From Massilia sp. Se16.2.3 (lineage in GTDB: Bacteria > Pseudomonadota > Gammaproteobacteria > Burkholderiales > Burkholderiaceae_D): a stretch of 64,000 nt of DNA. Of the stretch, positions 40,026 through 48,920 are shown one piece after another; position 1 is the first letter of the stretch; every line of letters begins with the position of its first letter. The stretch spans positions 2,108,001 to 2,172,000 of the forward strand of contig NZ_CP050451.1 in the NCBI RefSeq assembly GCF_014171595.1. The letters are read 5' to 3'. The notes below the pieces were generated by a model. That model was not told the origin of the DNA. It saw nothing but the letters and a program-made list of their open reading frames with translations, and searched no databases. The position numbers were made by a program, and so were the translations under genes.

Positions 40026-40643
40026 TTCCGGCTCCTGGTATCGGTTATGTGTGCTTGCCTTGATCGGTAATGCGTGCTTTCCTTGTGCCCGCTCGCCATG
40101 GTCGTGCGCGGAGTGACCAACGACAGAGACGTGCATCGGCGCTGCGGGTGACGAAACGAGTCTTGCATCGCGACCCATGATTCGGGTGACTTCACACAAA
40201 AAAGAGCGGGTTTTGTCGAAGCAGTGCGGCGCGACAGGCGATGCATGGGGGAAGACGTCACATGCGCGCCACAAATCCTTGTGGGCCTGAGGCAGGTGGG
40301 TGACCGGGAGCGCGGCAGTAGGTCCGGCATTGCCGCTGCCGGCGCTTCGCCCGGCGCAACGATGACGTGGGCGGCAACTGCGTACCGCGGCGGCTGACCG
40401 TCGCCCGCAGCGACGGCCGCGACCCGCCGCCCGCCGCAGCAGCCCATTACCGCAGTCGCAGCCACCACAGGGGCCCACCACTGCGGCCCACCACAGAGGT
40501 CCACCACTGGGGCTTACCACCGCGGCCCCGACTTCGGCCCGGCTTCTGGCCGGACTTCGGGCCCGACTTCGGCCCGCCACCATGGCCCACCACCGCGACC
40601 GATCATCGCGGCCCGAACGACTTGCACGGGCCGCTTGCCGCAC
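40026..40643. other. Intergenic region between receptors 5 and 6
   Basis: Holds no supported gene. The part 40026-40290 is the likely promoter area of receptor 5 (minus strand), with GGAG near its start codon. The part 40443-40625 is a degenerate tandem repeat, listed separately. Open frames through the repeat give only low-complexity Pro/Gly/Trp-rich peptides without start signals. Confidence 0.5.
40443..40625. repeat. Degenerate 12-15 bp tandem repeat, GGCCCACCACNGC / GGCCCGACTTC
   Basis: About 13 imperfect units follow one another. An outer type reads (G)GCCCACCAC(T/A/C)G, and an inner block of four units reads (G)GCCCGACTTC. Units change length by one to three bases. The array sits directly downstream of the receptor 6 stop codon. 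Confidence 0.7.
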
Positions 40644-43504
40644 TCAGAAGGTGTAGCGGGCGCCCACCATGAAGGTGCGTCCGACCGCGCCCAGGTAGTC
40701 GAGCGGGTTATAGGCCTGCGCGCCATAGGTCAGCGGATCGAGCGGCGCTACCTTGTCGAACAGGTTCTCGATCGTGCCGAACACTTCCCAGCCCGGCCGC
40801 GGCTTCCAGCGCAGTACCAGGTCGAAGGTGGTAAAGGAGGGCAGTTCGCAGCCGCTCGGCGCATCCTGGCCGTTGGCGAAGTGGCTGGCGCAGCCGTCCG
40901 GGTCGCCCTTGAACAGGACGTTGTCGATCGGCCCGCGGTAGTTGGCGTTGAGCGCCACGCGCCAGTCGCCACGGTCCCAGGCTGCCCGCAGGTTGATGCG
41001 GTGGTCGGGCGTGCCGATGCAGTTGGTGACGTCGCAATTGCCATGGGTACCGGCGAAGTCGCGCTCGCTGCCGTCCTGTTCGGTGCGCAGCCACTTGTCG
41101 AGGAAGGTCCATTTTCCGTCGAGCAGGAGGTTGCCCCAGTCGCCAGGCAGGCGCAACGTGTGGCGGGCGTCGAGGTCGATGCCGCGCACCTTGGTCGAGG
41201 CCGAGTTCACGTAGTTCGCCAGCACGGCCGTGATGGCGCCGGGGTCGCCCGGGATGCCTGCCTGGGCCGTGCTGGGATCGCGTGCGACCTGGCCGCGGGC
41301 AATGGCGACATCGGTCAGTTCTGGTTGATCTCGTTCTTGCGCTTGATCTGCCAGAAGTCGACCGAAATGCTGGTACGCGGCAGTGGATCCCAGATGATGC
41401 CGAAGTTCAGGCTGCGCGAACGCTCCGGTTCCAGTGCCGGGTTGGGCGAGGTGATGACGGCGATCGCCGCCGGATCGCAGGCCGTTTCCACGCCCGGGTT
41501 GCAGCGCAGCGGATCCTCGGCGGTGGAAAACGCCGCCAGGCCGCCGACGCCGTTTTCGGCCGCACTCGGCGCACGGAAGCCGCGCGCAAACGTGCTGCGC
41601 AGGGCCAGTTGGCGCATCGGCTGCCATTTGACGCCGACTTTCGGCGTCCGGAATTGCCGACATCGGTGAAATGATCCCAGCGCAATGCGCCGGTCACTTC
41701 CAGGCCCGGCAGCACGGGCGCCAGCGCCTCGCCGTACAGCGCGAAGACGTTGCGCGAACCGCGATAGGCGGGTAGCCCAGGCCGATCACGTTGCCGCGCT
41801 CGGTGCCAGTGGTGGGTTGCAACTCGGTTTCCTCGCGCCGCCATTCGGCGCCCACCGCGACGCCGATGGCGCCGCCGGCCAGCTTGCCGAACTCGCGCGT
41901 GGCCTTGACGTCGCCCTGGACGATCTTGGTCTGGGCGTCGTTCGAGATCATCGGCGAGAGCGCCGCGTACAGGGCCGGGCTGTTGAGGCCGGCGTTTTCG
42001 CCGATACGCCAGACGCTACCTATCGGCAGCGCGGCGTAGGCCGGACTGGTGGCCAGCGCCGCCGCGATGTTGGCGGCACTGGGGTCGAGCAGGGCGAAAG
42101 CGACGTCGCGCTGCAGTTGGCCATAGCGTTCGTTGGAGACGGTGTTGCGCGAGAACAGGAGAGAAGTGTCGTACTCCCAGCCGGCGACGCTTCCCTTGAC
42201 TCCGGCCAGCGCACGTACGAAGAAGGCGTCGATGTTCGAGACGCGCGGGCCGACGTCGCCGGACCAGGTAGCGCAGCCGCGCGGCCGTGCCGAAGTAGGG
42301 GTTGTCGGGATGGTTGGGACCGAGGCGCACGCCGGCGTTGCTGACTGGCCCGCCGGGATAGCCGACGTTGGCGCTGACGGTGCTCGGGGTGGTCGAGGAC
42401 GAGGACTGGCTGCTGTACAGGTTCAGCTCGGCGTAGCCTTCGATGGCGGGCGTGATGCGCCAGGTGCCGCGCCCGAACAGGCTGTAGTTTTCCTGCTCGG
42501 GCTGGATCTGGTTGTAGGCCAGCGTCGAGTCGATCAGGCAGCCGCCGCCGGGGTCGCCCTGCGGGTGGCTGGTGAAGTTCGCGCAGGCGGCGCCGGGGAA
42601 GGTGCGGGTGAAGCCGGATGCCGGGTCGAGGCTGCCGCGGTTGAAGTAATCGAGGGTGGCCGGGTTGCGCACGTTGCCGTTGATGGCGCTGCCGGCGGCA
42701 TTGTTGCCGGTGATCGCCCCGGTGCCGCCGAGCGCTTCCACGGGCCGAGTAGCCCCACTGGCGCAGGTCGATGCGGCCGATGTAGCGGCGGTCCGAGCGG
42801 TCGCGCAGCCAGATGTCGTTCAGGCGCTTGAACTCGAAATTGAGCAGCACGTTGTAGCGGTCGGCATCGAGGTCGCCGAAGCCATGGGTGATGGCCAGGT
42901 TCTGTTCCTCGCCGTCCCACTCCTGGGTGATGCCGAGGGCGCCGCGCACCGTGGTGCCCTTGAAGTCGCGCCGCAGGATGATATTGACGACGCCGGCAAT
43001 GGCATCGGAACCGTAGATGGCGGAGGCGCCGTCCTTCAGGATTTCGATGCGGTCGACGGCGTCGGTGGGGATGACGTTCAGGTCGGTGAAGACTTTCTGG
43101 CCGTCGTCGGCCAGGCCATACGGCGCCATGCGGCGGCCGTTGAGCAGCACCAGGGTGGACGCGGTACCCAGGCCGCGCAGCGAGATGCCCGAGGCGCCGG
43201 CGGCGAAGCCGTTGCCGAAGGTGGTCGGCACCGAGCCCCGGTTGTCCACCGCCGGGGTCTGCAGCAATTCGGAGACGGTGCTCTTGCCCGAGCGCTCGAT
43301 GTCGGCACGGTTGACGGTCAGCACCGACGAGGCGGTTTCGGCTTCGGCGCGGCGGATATTACTGCCGGTAACGACCACGCGCGCGACCGGCCGCTCGGCC
43401 GCTTCCTGGACCTGCGCGCCGGGAGTGGCGATCAGCGCCAGGCCGATCGCGCCGCTGCCGGCGAACAGGCGGCGGACCGATCGGGATAACAGTGTTTCAA
43501 TCAT
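40644..43504 (-). CDS. TonB-dependent outer-membrane receptor (receptor 6), five frame changes
   Basis: A TonB-dependent transporter of about 953 residues when joined. It starts MIETLLSRSVRRLFAGSG at 43504, almost like receptor 5, with a signal peptide of similar design. The plug has RVVVTGSNIRRAEAETASS, ISLRGLG, LVLLNGRRMAPYGL and YGSDAIAGVVNIIL. The barrel shows FARGFRAPSAAEN, GTIENLFDKVAPLD and the end VGARYTF. The frame changes near 42745, 42260, 41775, 41655 and 41320, but all segments follow in the right order and none of the family landmarks is lost. The dense breaks in this G/C-rich stretch look like sequence errors; a real decaying gene would be expected to show stops and lost segments as well. 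Substrate unknown. Confidence 0.85.
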
Positions 43505-43781
43505 GTCAGGACTCCAGGTCAAATGAAAATCCCGGTCCTGGGCCGCGGTTGATGCATCTCATGTGCTAGACGAAAAGAAATTGATTGCACACAAGAAGAA
43601 CGCTTGCCGGACGGGGGCTTGTCCTGACTTTTGCATTACTGATAATGGCCTGTCTGATATCTCTCAATCGTCGGTCAGCCGTCGGGAGGACTGTCGGTTT
43701 AACGCAACCGCTTGCCGGCAACAGGGGCGGGGACGGTGAAATCCGCGGTGCAGCCGCCCGGCGGGCCGTGGACAAAAAGCC
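43505..43781. other. Intergenic region between receptor 6 and the aro leader
   Basis: No gene. It contains the minus-strand promoter area of receptor 6. GC drops near 43560-43680 and rises again after that. Nothing else recognised. Confidence 0.4.
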
Positions 43782-43811
43782 TTGCCAATGCTCACGACTT
43801 GGCGGTATAGT
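43782..43811 (+). promoter_or_regulatory. Sigma-70-type promoter of the aro leader
   Basis: TTGCCA at 43782-43787, an 18-base spacer and TATAGT at 43806-43811. Transcription would begin near 43818, about 20 bases ahead of the leader peptide. Confidence 0.65.
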
Positions 43812-43837
43812 CGTTTTGACCTTTTTCGGATCCGTCC

Positions 43838-43906
43838 ATGCGCCACGCTGCCTTCTTTACCTGCTATTTTTGGTTTCGCCATTCCGGCCCCCAGGCGGTG
43901 GAATAG
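43838..43906 (+). CDS. Aromatic leader peptide of the DAHP synthase gene
   Basis: A 22-codon ORF starting ATG at 43838 and ending TAG at 43904-43906. Residues 6-13 read FFTCYFWF: four Phe, one Tyr and one Trp within eight codons. The run is followed by RHSGPQ. Such clusters of the end-product amino acids are the hallmark of attenuation leaders (for example pheL and trpL). Six of 22 residues are aromatic in a genome where such codons are rare. A weak CGGA site precedes the start. The gene behind it makes the first compound of aromatic synthesis, which fits. No transcription data are available here. Confidence 0.8.
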   Translation: MRHAAFFTCYFWFRHSGPQAVE

Positions 43907-43973
43907 CGGCAGGTTCACGCAACAAAGAGACCCGACCGAACAACCAGAAACCGCCAGCGATGGCGGTTTTTTT
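43882..43973 (+). promoter_or_regulatory. Transcription attenuator (alternative hairpins)
   Basis: Three competing structures can be drawn. A protector hairpin at 43882-43903 (TTCC/GGAA with GCC/GGC) overlaps the end of the leader ORF. GGCGGT at 43894-43899 can instead pair with ACCGCC at 43950-43955, which is the left arm of the terminator (antiterminator). If translation reaches the stop at 43904, the ribosome covers GGCGGT and the terminator forms. If it stalls in the Phe/Tyr/Trp run, the antiterminator is free to form. The pairing is inferred from sequence only. Confidence 0.72.
43948..43973 (+). terminator. Attenuator terminator ahead of DAHP synthase
   Basis: Perfect 9-bp stem AAACCGCCA with TGGCGGTTT, loop GCGA, then a T run to 43973. 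It ends 28 bases before the DAHP synthase start, so it must be conditional if the promoter at 43782 drives the gene. Confidence 0.88.
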
Positions 43974-44001
43974 ATTTCAGACCCATCCACGGAGTGACCG
44001 C

Positions 44002-45066
44002 ATGCCCCGCACCGACGACCTACGCATCCGCGAAATGAAGGAACTCACGCCGCCCTCGCACCTCATCCGCGAGTTTCCGGTGACCGCCGCGGCAGAGGAG
44101 ACCGCGAGCGCGTCGCGCGTGGCCCTGCACCGCATCCTGCACGGCCAGGACGACCGCCTGATGGTCGTGATCGGCCCGTGCTCGATCCACGACCCGCAAG
44201 CGGCGCTCGAGTATGCGCGGCGCCTGGCCGAACAGCGCCGGCGCTTTGCAGGCGAACTCGAGATCGTGATGCGGGTCTATTTCGAGAAGCCGCGCACGAC
44301 GGTGGGCTGGAAGGGCATGATCAACGACCCCTACATGGACAACAGCTTCCGCATCAACGACGGCCTGCGCATGGCACGCGAGCTGCTGCGCGCGGTCAAC
44401 GAGATGGGCCTGCCCGCCGGCACAGAATTCCTCGACGTGATCAGCCCGCAGTACATCGCCGACCTGATCAGCTGGGGCGCAATCGGCGCGCGCACCACCG
44501 AGTCGCAGGTGCACCGCGAGCTGGCGTCCGGCCTGTCCTGTCCGGTCGGCTTCAAGAACGGTACCGACGGCAACATCAAGATCGCGGCCGACGCCATGAA
44601 GGCGGCCTCGCAGCCGCACCATTTCCTGTCGGTGACGAAAGGGGGCCATTCGGCCATCGTCTCGACCGCCGGCAACGAGGATTGCCACATCATCCTGCGC
44701 GGCGGCAAGACGCCGAACTACGATGCCGCCAGCGTCGAGGAGGCCTGCCGCCAGCTGGCCGCGAACGGGCTGGCCAGCCGCCTGATGATCGACGCCTCGC
44801 ACGCCAACAGCAGCAAGAATCCGCAGAACCAGGTGCCGGTGTGTGCCGATATCGCGCGCCAGGTTGCCGGCGGCGAGGGGCGCATCGTCGGCGTGATGGT
44901 CGAGTCGCACCTGCTGGCGGGACGCCAGGACCTGGTGCCGGGGCAGGAACTGACTTACGGCCAGTCGGTCACCGACGGCTGCATCGACTGGGATACCAGC
45001 GTCGGGGTGCTGGAAGGGCTGGCAGCCGCGGTACGCCAGCGCCGCCTGCGCGGGGATGCCGAGTAA
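44002..45066 (+). CDS. aroG: 3-deoxy-7-phosphoheptulonate (DAHP) synthase, class I
   Basis: First enzyme of the shikimate pathway: phosphoenolpyruvate plus erythrose 4-phosphate give DAHP. The protein has 354 residues, the size of the E. coli AroF/G/H group. Family landmarks are VVIGPCSIHD (metal ligand Cys60), YFEKPRTTVGWKGMINDPYMD, GARTTESQVHRELASGLS, GFKNGTDG and IDASHANSSK. The ATG at 44002 follows GGAG. Which isoenzyme it is (Phe-, Tyr- or Trp-inhibited) cannot be read with certainty, so the symbol aroG is the usual default. Upstream lie a leader peptide rich in Phe/Tyr/Trp and a terminator, so attenuation by aromatic amino acids is likely. Intact frame. Confidence 0.95.
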   Translation: MPRTDDLRIREMKELTPPSHLIREFPVTAAAEETASASRVALHRILHGQDDRLMVVIGPCSIHDPQAALEYARRLAEQRRRFAGELEIVMRVYFEKPRTTVGWKGMINDPYMDNSFRINDGLRMARELLRAVNEMGLPAGTEFLDVISPQYIADLISWGAIGARTTESQVHRELASGLSCPVGFKNGTDGNIKIAADAMKAASQPHHFLSVTKGGHSAIVSTAGNEDCHIILRGGKTPNYDAASVEEACRQLAANGLASRLMIDASHANSSKNPQNQVPVCADIARQVAGGEGRIVGVMVESHLLAGRQDLVPGQELTYGQSVTDGCIDWDTSVGVLEGLAAAVRQRRLRGDAE

Positions 45067-45197
45067 GCGAAACGGACAGACATGAAAGACGGCGGATCGC
45101 CCGGCCGCAGCCTCGCGTTCGCCTTCCTGCATTTGCGTTATCGTTACGCCTTTTGACCAAAGCCGGGCGGGCAGGGCCCGTGGCACAGGACGGCTTC

Positions 45198-46136
45198 ATG
45201 TTGGCTTACATACTAAGGCGGCTGTGGCAGATGCTGCCGACCATGGCGGGCGTGATCGTGCTCGTCTTCGTGCTGTTCAACTGGGTGGGCGGCGACCCGG
45301 CCTATCTGCTGGCCGGGAAGATGGCCGATGCCCAGGCGATCGCCAACATCCGCGCCCAGCTCGGCATTGACCAGCCGGCCTGGGTGCAGCTGGGGATTTT
45401 CCTGAAGCAGATCGTGACCTTTGATTTCGGCAACGCCTGGAGCACGGGCGAGCCGGTGGCGGACATCATCGCGAGCCGCCTTGGCCCGTCGCTGACGGTG
45501 CTGGTGCCGCTGACCGTGCTCGAAACCCTGTTCGGGATCGCGCTGGCCCTGGCCATCGCCTTCGTGCGCGGCTCGCTGACCGACCGCGCGGTGATGGTAG
45601 CGTGCACGGTGGGAATGTCGATCTCGATCCTGGTCTACATCATCGTGTTCCAGTATTTCTTCGCCTACAAGCTTGGACTGTTCCCGGTGCAGGGCTGGGG
45701 CGCCAGCCTGGGTGAAAACCTGCTGCACTATGCGCTGCTGCCGATCATCATTGGCCTGGCGGTATCGATCGCGCCCACCTTGCGCCTGTACCGCAGCTTC
45801 GTGCTCGATGAAGCGAACCAGGATTATGTGCGCACGGCGCGCGCCAAGGGTCTGAGCGAGCGCCGCATCGTCTGGGTGCACGTGCTGCGCAACGCCGCCA
45901 TTCCCATCATCACGCACGTGATGGCGAATCTGCCGGCGCTCCTGATCGGGGCCTTTCTCCTCGAGCGTTTCTTTGGCATTCCCGGCATCGGCCGCGAAGT
46001 GATCCTGGCCGTCGAACGCAGCGATTTTCCGGTGATCAAAGCCATCACCGTGTATGTCGCGGCCGCAACGATGGTATTCAATCTGCTGGCCGACCTGCTC
46101 TACGGGGCGGTCGATCCACGGGTGCAGCTGAAATGA
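45198..46136 (+). CDS. Peptide-type ABC transporter permease (DppB/YejB-like)
   Basis: Inner-membrane permease of the oligopeptide/dipeptide ABC importer family, 312 residues, with about six membrane helices (first MLAYILRRLWQMLPTMAGVIVL). The DppB-type signature is seen in SIAPTLRLYRSFVLDEANQDYVRTARAKGLSE, holding the EAA loop, and in LLIGAFLLERFFGIPGIG. It overlaps the next permease by four bases (ATGA), so the three genes 45198-48846 form one operon. No periplasmic binding protein lies in the cluster. It could carry peptides, nickel-type complexes or microcin-like peptides as in YejABEF. Intact frame. Confidence 0.92.
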   Translation: MLAYILRRLWQMLPTMAGVIVLVFVLFNWVGGDPAYLLAGKMADAQAIANIRAQLGIDQPAWVQLGIFLKQIVTFDFGNAWSTGEPVADIIASRLGPSLTVLVPLTVLETLFGIALALAIAFVRGSLTDRAVMVACTVGMSISILVYIIVFQYFFAYKLGLFPVQGWGASLGENLLHYALLPIIIGLAVSIAPTLRLYRSFVLDEANQDYVRTARAKGLSERRIVWVHVLRNAAIPIITHVMANLPALLIGAFLLERFFGIPGIGREVILAVERSDFPVIKAITVYVAAATMVFNLLADLLYGAVDPRVQLK

Positions 46137-47149
46137 TGGGCGCCATGCAGCAGCACGCCGTGTCGCCCGGCCTGTGGGCACTTGCCTGGCGCCGCTTGCG
46201 CGCCGACAGATTGGCGCTGGCCGCGCTGGCAGTGGTCGTCCTGTTCCTGCTGACGCTGGCGCTGTCTGCTGCCGGCATGGTCGCCGCCGATTGGGAAGAG
46301 GAGGTGGCGGTGAACTACGCGCCGCCGACGTTTGTGGGCGCCGATCCCGCCACCGTGGCGCTGGCCCGGCCGCCGGAGCCCGTGCCGCCGAACGCCTTCG
46401 ACCCGCTGGCGGCCGAACTGGAGGCGCTCAAGGCGCAGGTGCGGCGCACGCACCCGCCGCGCCCGAAAGCCTTGACGCTGACCTTCGGCGCCGACAAATG
46501 GGGCCACGATATCCTCAAGAAAACGGTCAAGGGCGGCGAGACCTCGATCGTGGTCGGCCTGGTGGCGGCTTTCCTGGCGGTGGCGCTGGGCACGCTGTTC
46601 GGCGCGCTGTCCGGATTCCATGGCGGCCTGGTCGACGATTTCTTCAACTGGTTCTACAGCATTTTTACCTCGATTCCCTCGATCCTGATGATCCTCACGG
46701 TGGCGGCCGTGCTGCAGCAGAAGGGCGTGACGACGATCGTGCTGATCCTGGGCCTGACCGGCTGGACCGGACCCTACCGCCTGATGCGCGCCGAATACAT
46801 CAAGCACAAGGCACGCGAATACGTGCTGGCGGCGGATGCGATCGGCGCTTCGAACTGGCGCAAGATGTTTTCGCACATTTTCCCGAACGTCTCGCACGTG
46901 GCCCTGGTGCAGGTGTCGATCCTGGTGGTGGGCTTCATCAAGGCCGAGGTGATCCTGTCCTTCCTCGGCTTCGGCGTGCCGGTCGGTACCGTGTCCTGGG
47001 GCAGCATGCTCAACGAGGCGCAGAATGAGTTAATCCTCGGCAAGTGGTGGCAGCTGACGGCCGCCGCCGGTGCGATGGCGCTGCTGGTGACGGCGTTTTC
47101 GCTGTTCACCGACGCGCTGCGCGATGCGCTCGATCCCAAACTGAAATGA
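46133..47149 (+). CDS. Peptide-type ABC transporter permease (DppC/YejE-like)
   Basis: Second permease of the importer, 338 residues. The first helix (LALAALAVVVLFLLTLALSAAG) is followed by a long periplasmic stretch of about 100 residues rich in Pro and Ala (PPEPVPPNAFDPLAAELEAL). Then come FGADKWGHDILKKTVKGGETSIVVGL, typical for DppC/YejE, and the EAA loop YVLAADAIGASNWRKMFSHIFPN. The extended loop before FGADKWGHDI is longer than in DppC and closer to YejE. The start codon overlaps the stop of the first permease; its own stop overlaps the ATPase start. Intact frame. Confidence 0.92.
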   Translation: MMGAMQQHAVSPGLWALAWRRLRADRLALAALAVVVLFLLTLALSAAGMVAADWEEEVAVNYAPPTFVGADPATVALARPPEPVPPNAFDPLAAELEALKAQVRRTHPPRPKALTLTFGADKWGHDILKKTVKGGETSIVVGLVAAFLAVALGTLFGALSGFHGGLVDDFFNWFYSIFTSIPSILMILTVAAVLQQKGVTTIVLILGLTGWTGPYRLMRAEYIKHKAREYVLAADAIGASNWRKMFSHIFPNVSHVALVQVSILVVGFIKAEVILSFLGFGVPVGTVSWGSMLNEAQNELILGKWWQLTAAAGAMALLVTAFSLFTDALRDALDPKLK

Positions 47150-48846
47150 GCGCGATGACCATGCCAACCCCGCCGCTGCTGCAGGTACGCGACCTGCGCA
47201 TTGCCTTCCGTGTCGACAAGAAGAATACGGTCGAGGCCATCAAGGGCGTTTCGTTTGATGTGCCGCTTGACGCCACCGTGGCCCTGGTAGGCGAATCGGG
47301 CAGCGGCAAATCGGTCAGTTCGCTCGCGGTGATGGGTTTGCTGCCGGCGGAGACGACGATCGTCGACCCCGGTTCGAGCGTGCGTTTCGATGGTCGCGAA
47401 CTGATCGGGCTGCCGACAGCCGAACGGCGCCGCCTGTGCGGCAAGGACATCGCGATGATTTTCCAGGAGCCGATGTCCTCGCTCAACCCGGTGTTCACGG
47501 TCGGCTTCCAGATCGGCGAAGTGCTGCGCCTGCACATGGGCATGGGAAGGCGCCAGGCACGGGCGCGCACCCTTGAACTGCTGGAAGAGGTCGGGATTCC
47601 CGATCCGTCCAACAAGATCGGCGCCTACCCGAACCAGATGTCGGGCGGGCAGCAGCAGCGCGTCATGATCGCGATGGCCATTGCCTGCGAGCCCAAGCTC
47701 TTGATCGCGGACGAGCCGACCACGGCGCTCGACGTGACGATCCAGAAGCAGATCATGGACTTGATCGCCAGCCTGCAAAAGAAGCACCGCATGGCGGTGC
47801 TGTTCATCACCCACGACCTCGGTCTGGTGGCGCAGATCGCCGACCGCGTGATCGTCATGCGCCACGGCGAAGTGCGCGAAGAGGGCACGGCTGCCCAGGT
47901 TTTCAGGCAGCCGCGCGACGCCTACACGCGCGCCTTGCTGCATTGCCGCCCGAAGCTGGACGCGCGGCCGCTGCGCCTGCCGACCATCGACGACTTCCTG
48001 GGCGGGCATGGCGGGACAGGGATCGCGTTACCGGAGCGCACGCGCGGGTATGCGCCGGACGACGAGAACGTACTGATAGTAAAAAACCTGCAGAAAAGCT
48101 TCTGGCTGCGCGAGGGCCTGTTCGGCAAGCGCGAATTCCAGGCGGTGAAGGATGTGTCGTTCACGCTGCCCCGCGGAAAAACGCTGGGCGTGGTCGGCGA
48201 GTCGGGCTCGGGCAAGACCACGGTCGGCCTGACCCTGCTGCGGCTGCATCGTGCCACCGGCGGCAGCGCGCTCTTCGATGGGCGCGACCTGGTATCGATG
48301 TCGGACCGCGATTTCCAGGCCTATAAACGGCGCATTCAGATCGTGTTCCAGAATCCATATGCCTCGCTCAATCCGCGCTTCACGGTTGGCCAGATCCTGC
48401 TGGAACCGATGCGCATCCACGGCATCGGTGCCGACGACGGCGAACGCATGCGGATGGCGCATGCGCTGCTCGAACGCGTCGGCTTGCCCGCCGCGGCCCA
48501 CGGGCGCTACCCGCACGAGTTTTCCGGCGGCCAGCGCCAGCGCATCGCAATTGCCCGCTGCCTGACGATGAAGCCGGAAATCCTCGTCTGCGACGAGTCC
48601 GTCTCGGCGCTGGATGTGTCGGTGCAGGCCCAGGTGCTCAATCTCCTGCAGGACCTGCAGGACGAGTACAAGATGAGCTACATCTTCATTTCCCACGATT
48701 TGTCGGTGGTGCGCTACATCGCCGACCGGGTCATGGTGATGCACCACGGCAGCGTGGTGGAAATGGCCGATTCGGACGCGCTATACCGCAATCCGCAGCA
48801 TCCCTACACCCAGTCCCTGCTGGCGGCCATTCCTCGCAGCGCCTAG
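47146..48846 (+). CDS. Fused double ATP-binding subunit of a peptide-type ABC importer (DppDF/YejF-like)
   Basis: One protein of 566 residues carries two ABC ATPase domains. Domain 1 has Walker A GESGSGKS at residues 49-56, signature MSGGQQQRVMIA and Walker B LLIADEPTTALD. Domain 2 has Walker A GESGSGKT at 351-358, signature FSGGQRQRIAIA and Walker B ILVCDESVSALD (Asp-Glu-Ser in place of Asp-Glu-Pro). The linker of about 45 residues holds an oligopeptide-transporter C-terminal motif (HCRPKLD). The ATG at 47146 overlaps the permease stop (ATGA). Fused domains in one chain are usual for YejF and in Oxalobacteraceae, while E. coli DppD and DppF are separate. Intact frame. Confidence 0.94.
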   Translation: MSAMTMPTPPLLQVRDLRIAFRVDKKNTVEAIKGVSFDVPLDATVALVGESGSGKSVSSLAVMGLLPAETTIVDPGSSVRFDGRELIGLPTAERRRLCGKDIAMIFQEPMSSLNPVFTVGFQIGEVLRLHMGMGRRQARARTLELLEEVGIPDPSNKIGAYPNQMSGGQQQRVMIAMAIACEPKLLIADEPTTALDVTIQKQIMDLIASLQKKHRMAVLFITHDLGLVAQIADRVIVMRHGEVREEGTAAQVFRQPRDAYTRALLHCRPKLDARPLRLPTIDDFLGGHGGTGIALPERTRGYAPDDENVLIVKNLQKSFWLREGLFGKREFQAVKDVSFTLPRGKTLGVVGESGSGKTTVGLTLLRLHRATGGSALFDGRDLVSMSDRDFQAYKRRIQIVFQNPYASLNPRFTVGQILLEPMRIHGIGADDGERMRMAHALLERVGLPAAAHGRYPHEFSGGQRQRIAIARCLTMKPEILVCDESVSALDVSVQAQVLNLLQDLQDEYKMSYIFISHDLSVVRYIADRVMVMHHGSVVEMADSDALYRNPQHPYTQSLLAAIPRSA

Positions 48847-48920
48847 TCAGTGCGGGCGAAACCGTTGCGTAAAAGGGGCAGTGCCCAGCCGGGGAAAGGG
48901 AATTGGGCTACCATGAACGG

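Noticed and set aside
35361..40643. A 1760-codon minus-strand ORF through tldD and receptor 5
   Set aside because: It joins the N-terminus of receptor 5 with antisense of tldD because of the frame break near 39696; it is not one protein.
40367..40672. A Pro/Trp/Gly-rich ORF through the tandem repeat (both strands)
   Set aside because: Its coding look comes from the repeat; no start signal, and unit lengths of 12-15 bases would shift the frame between units.
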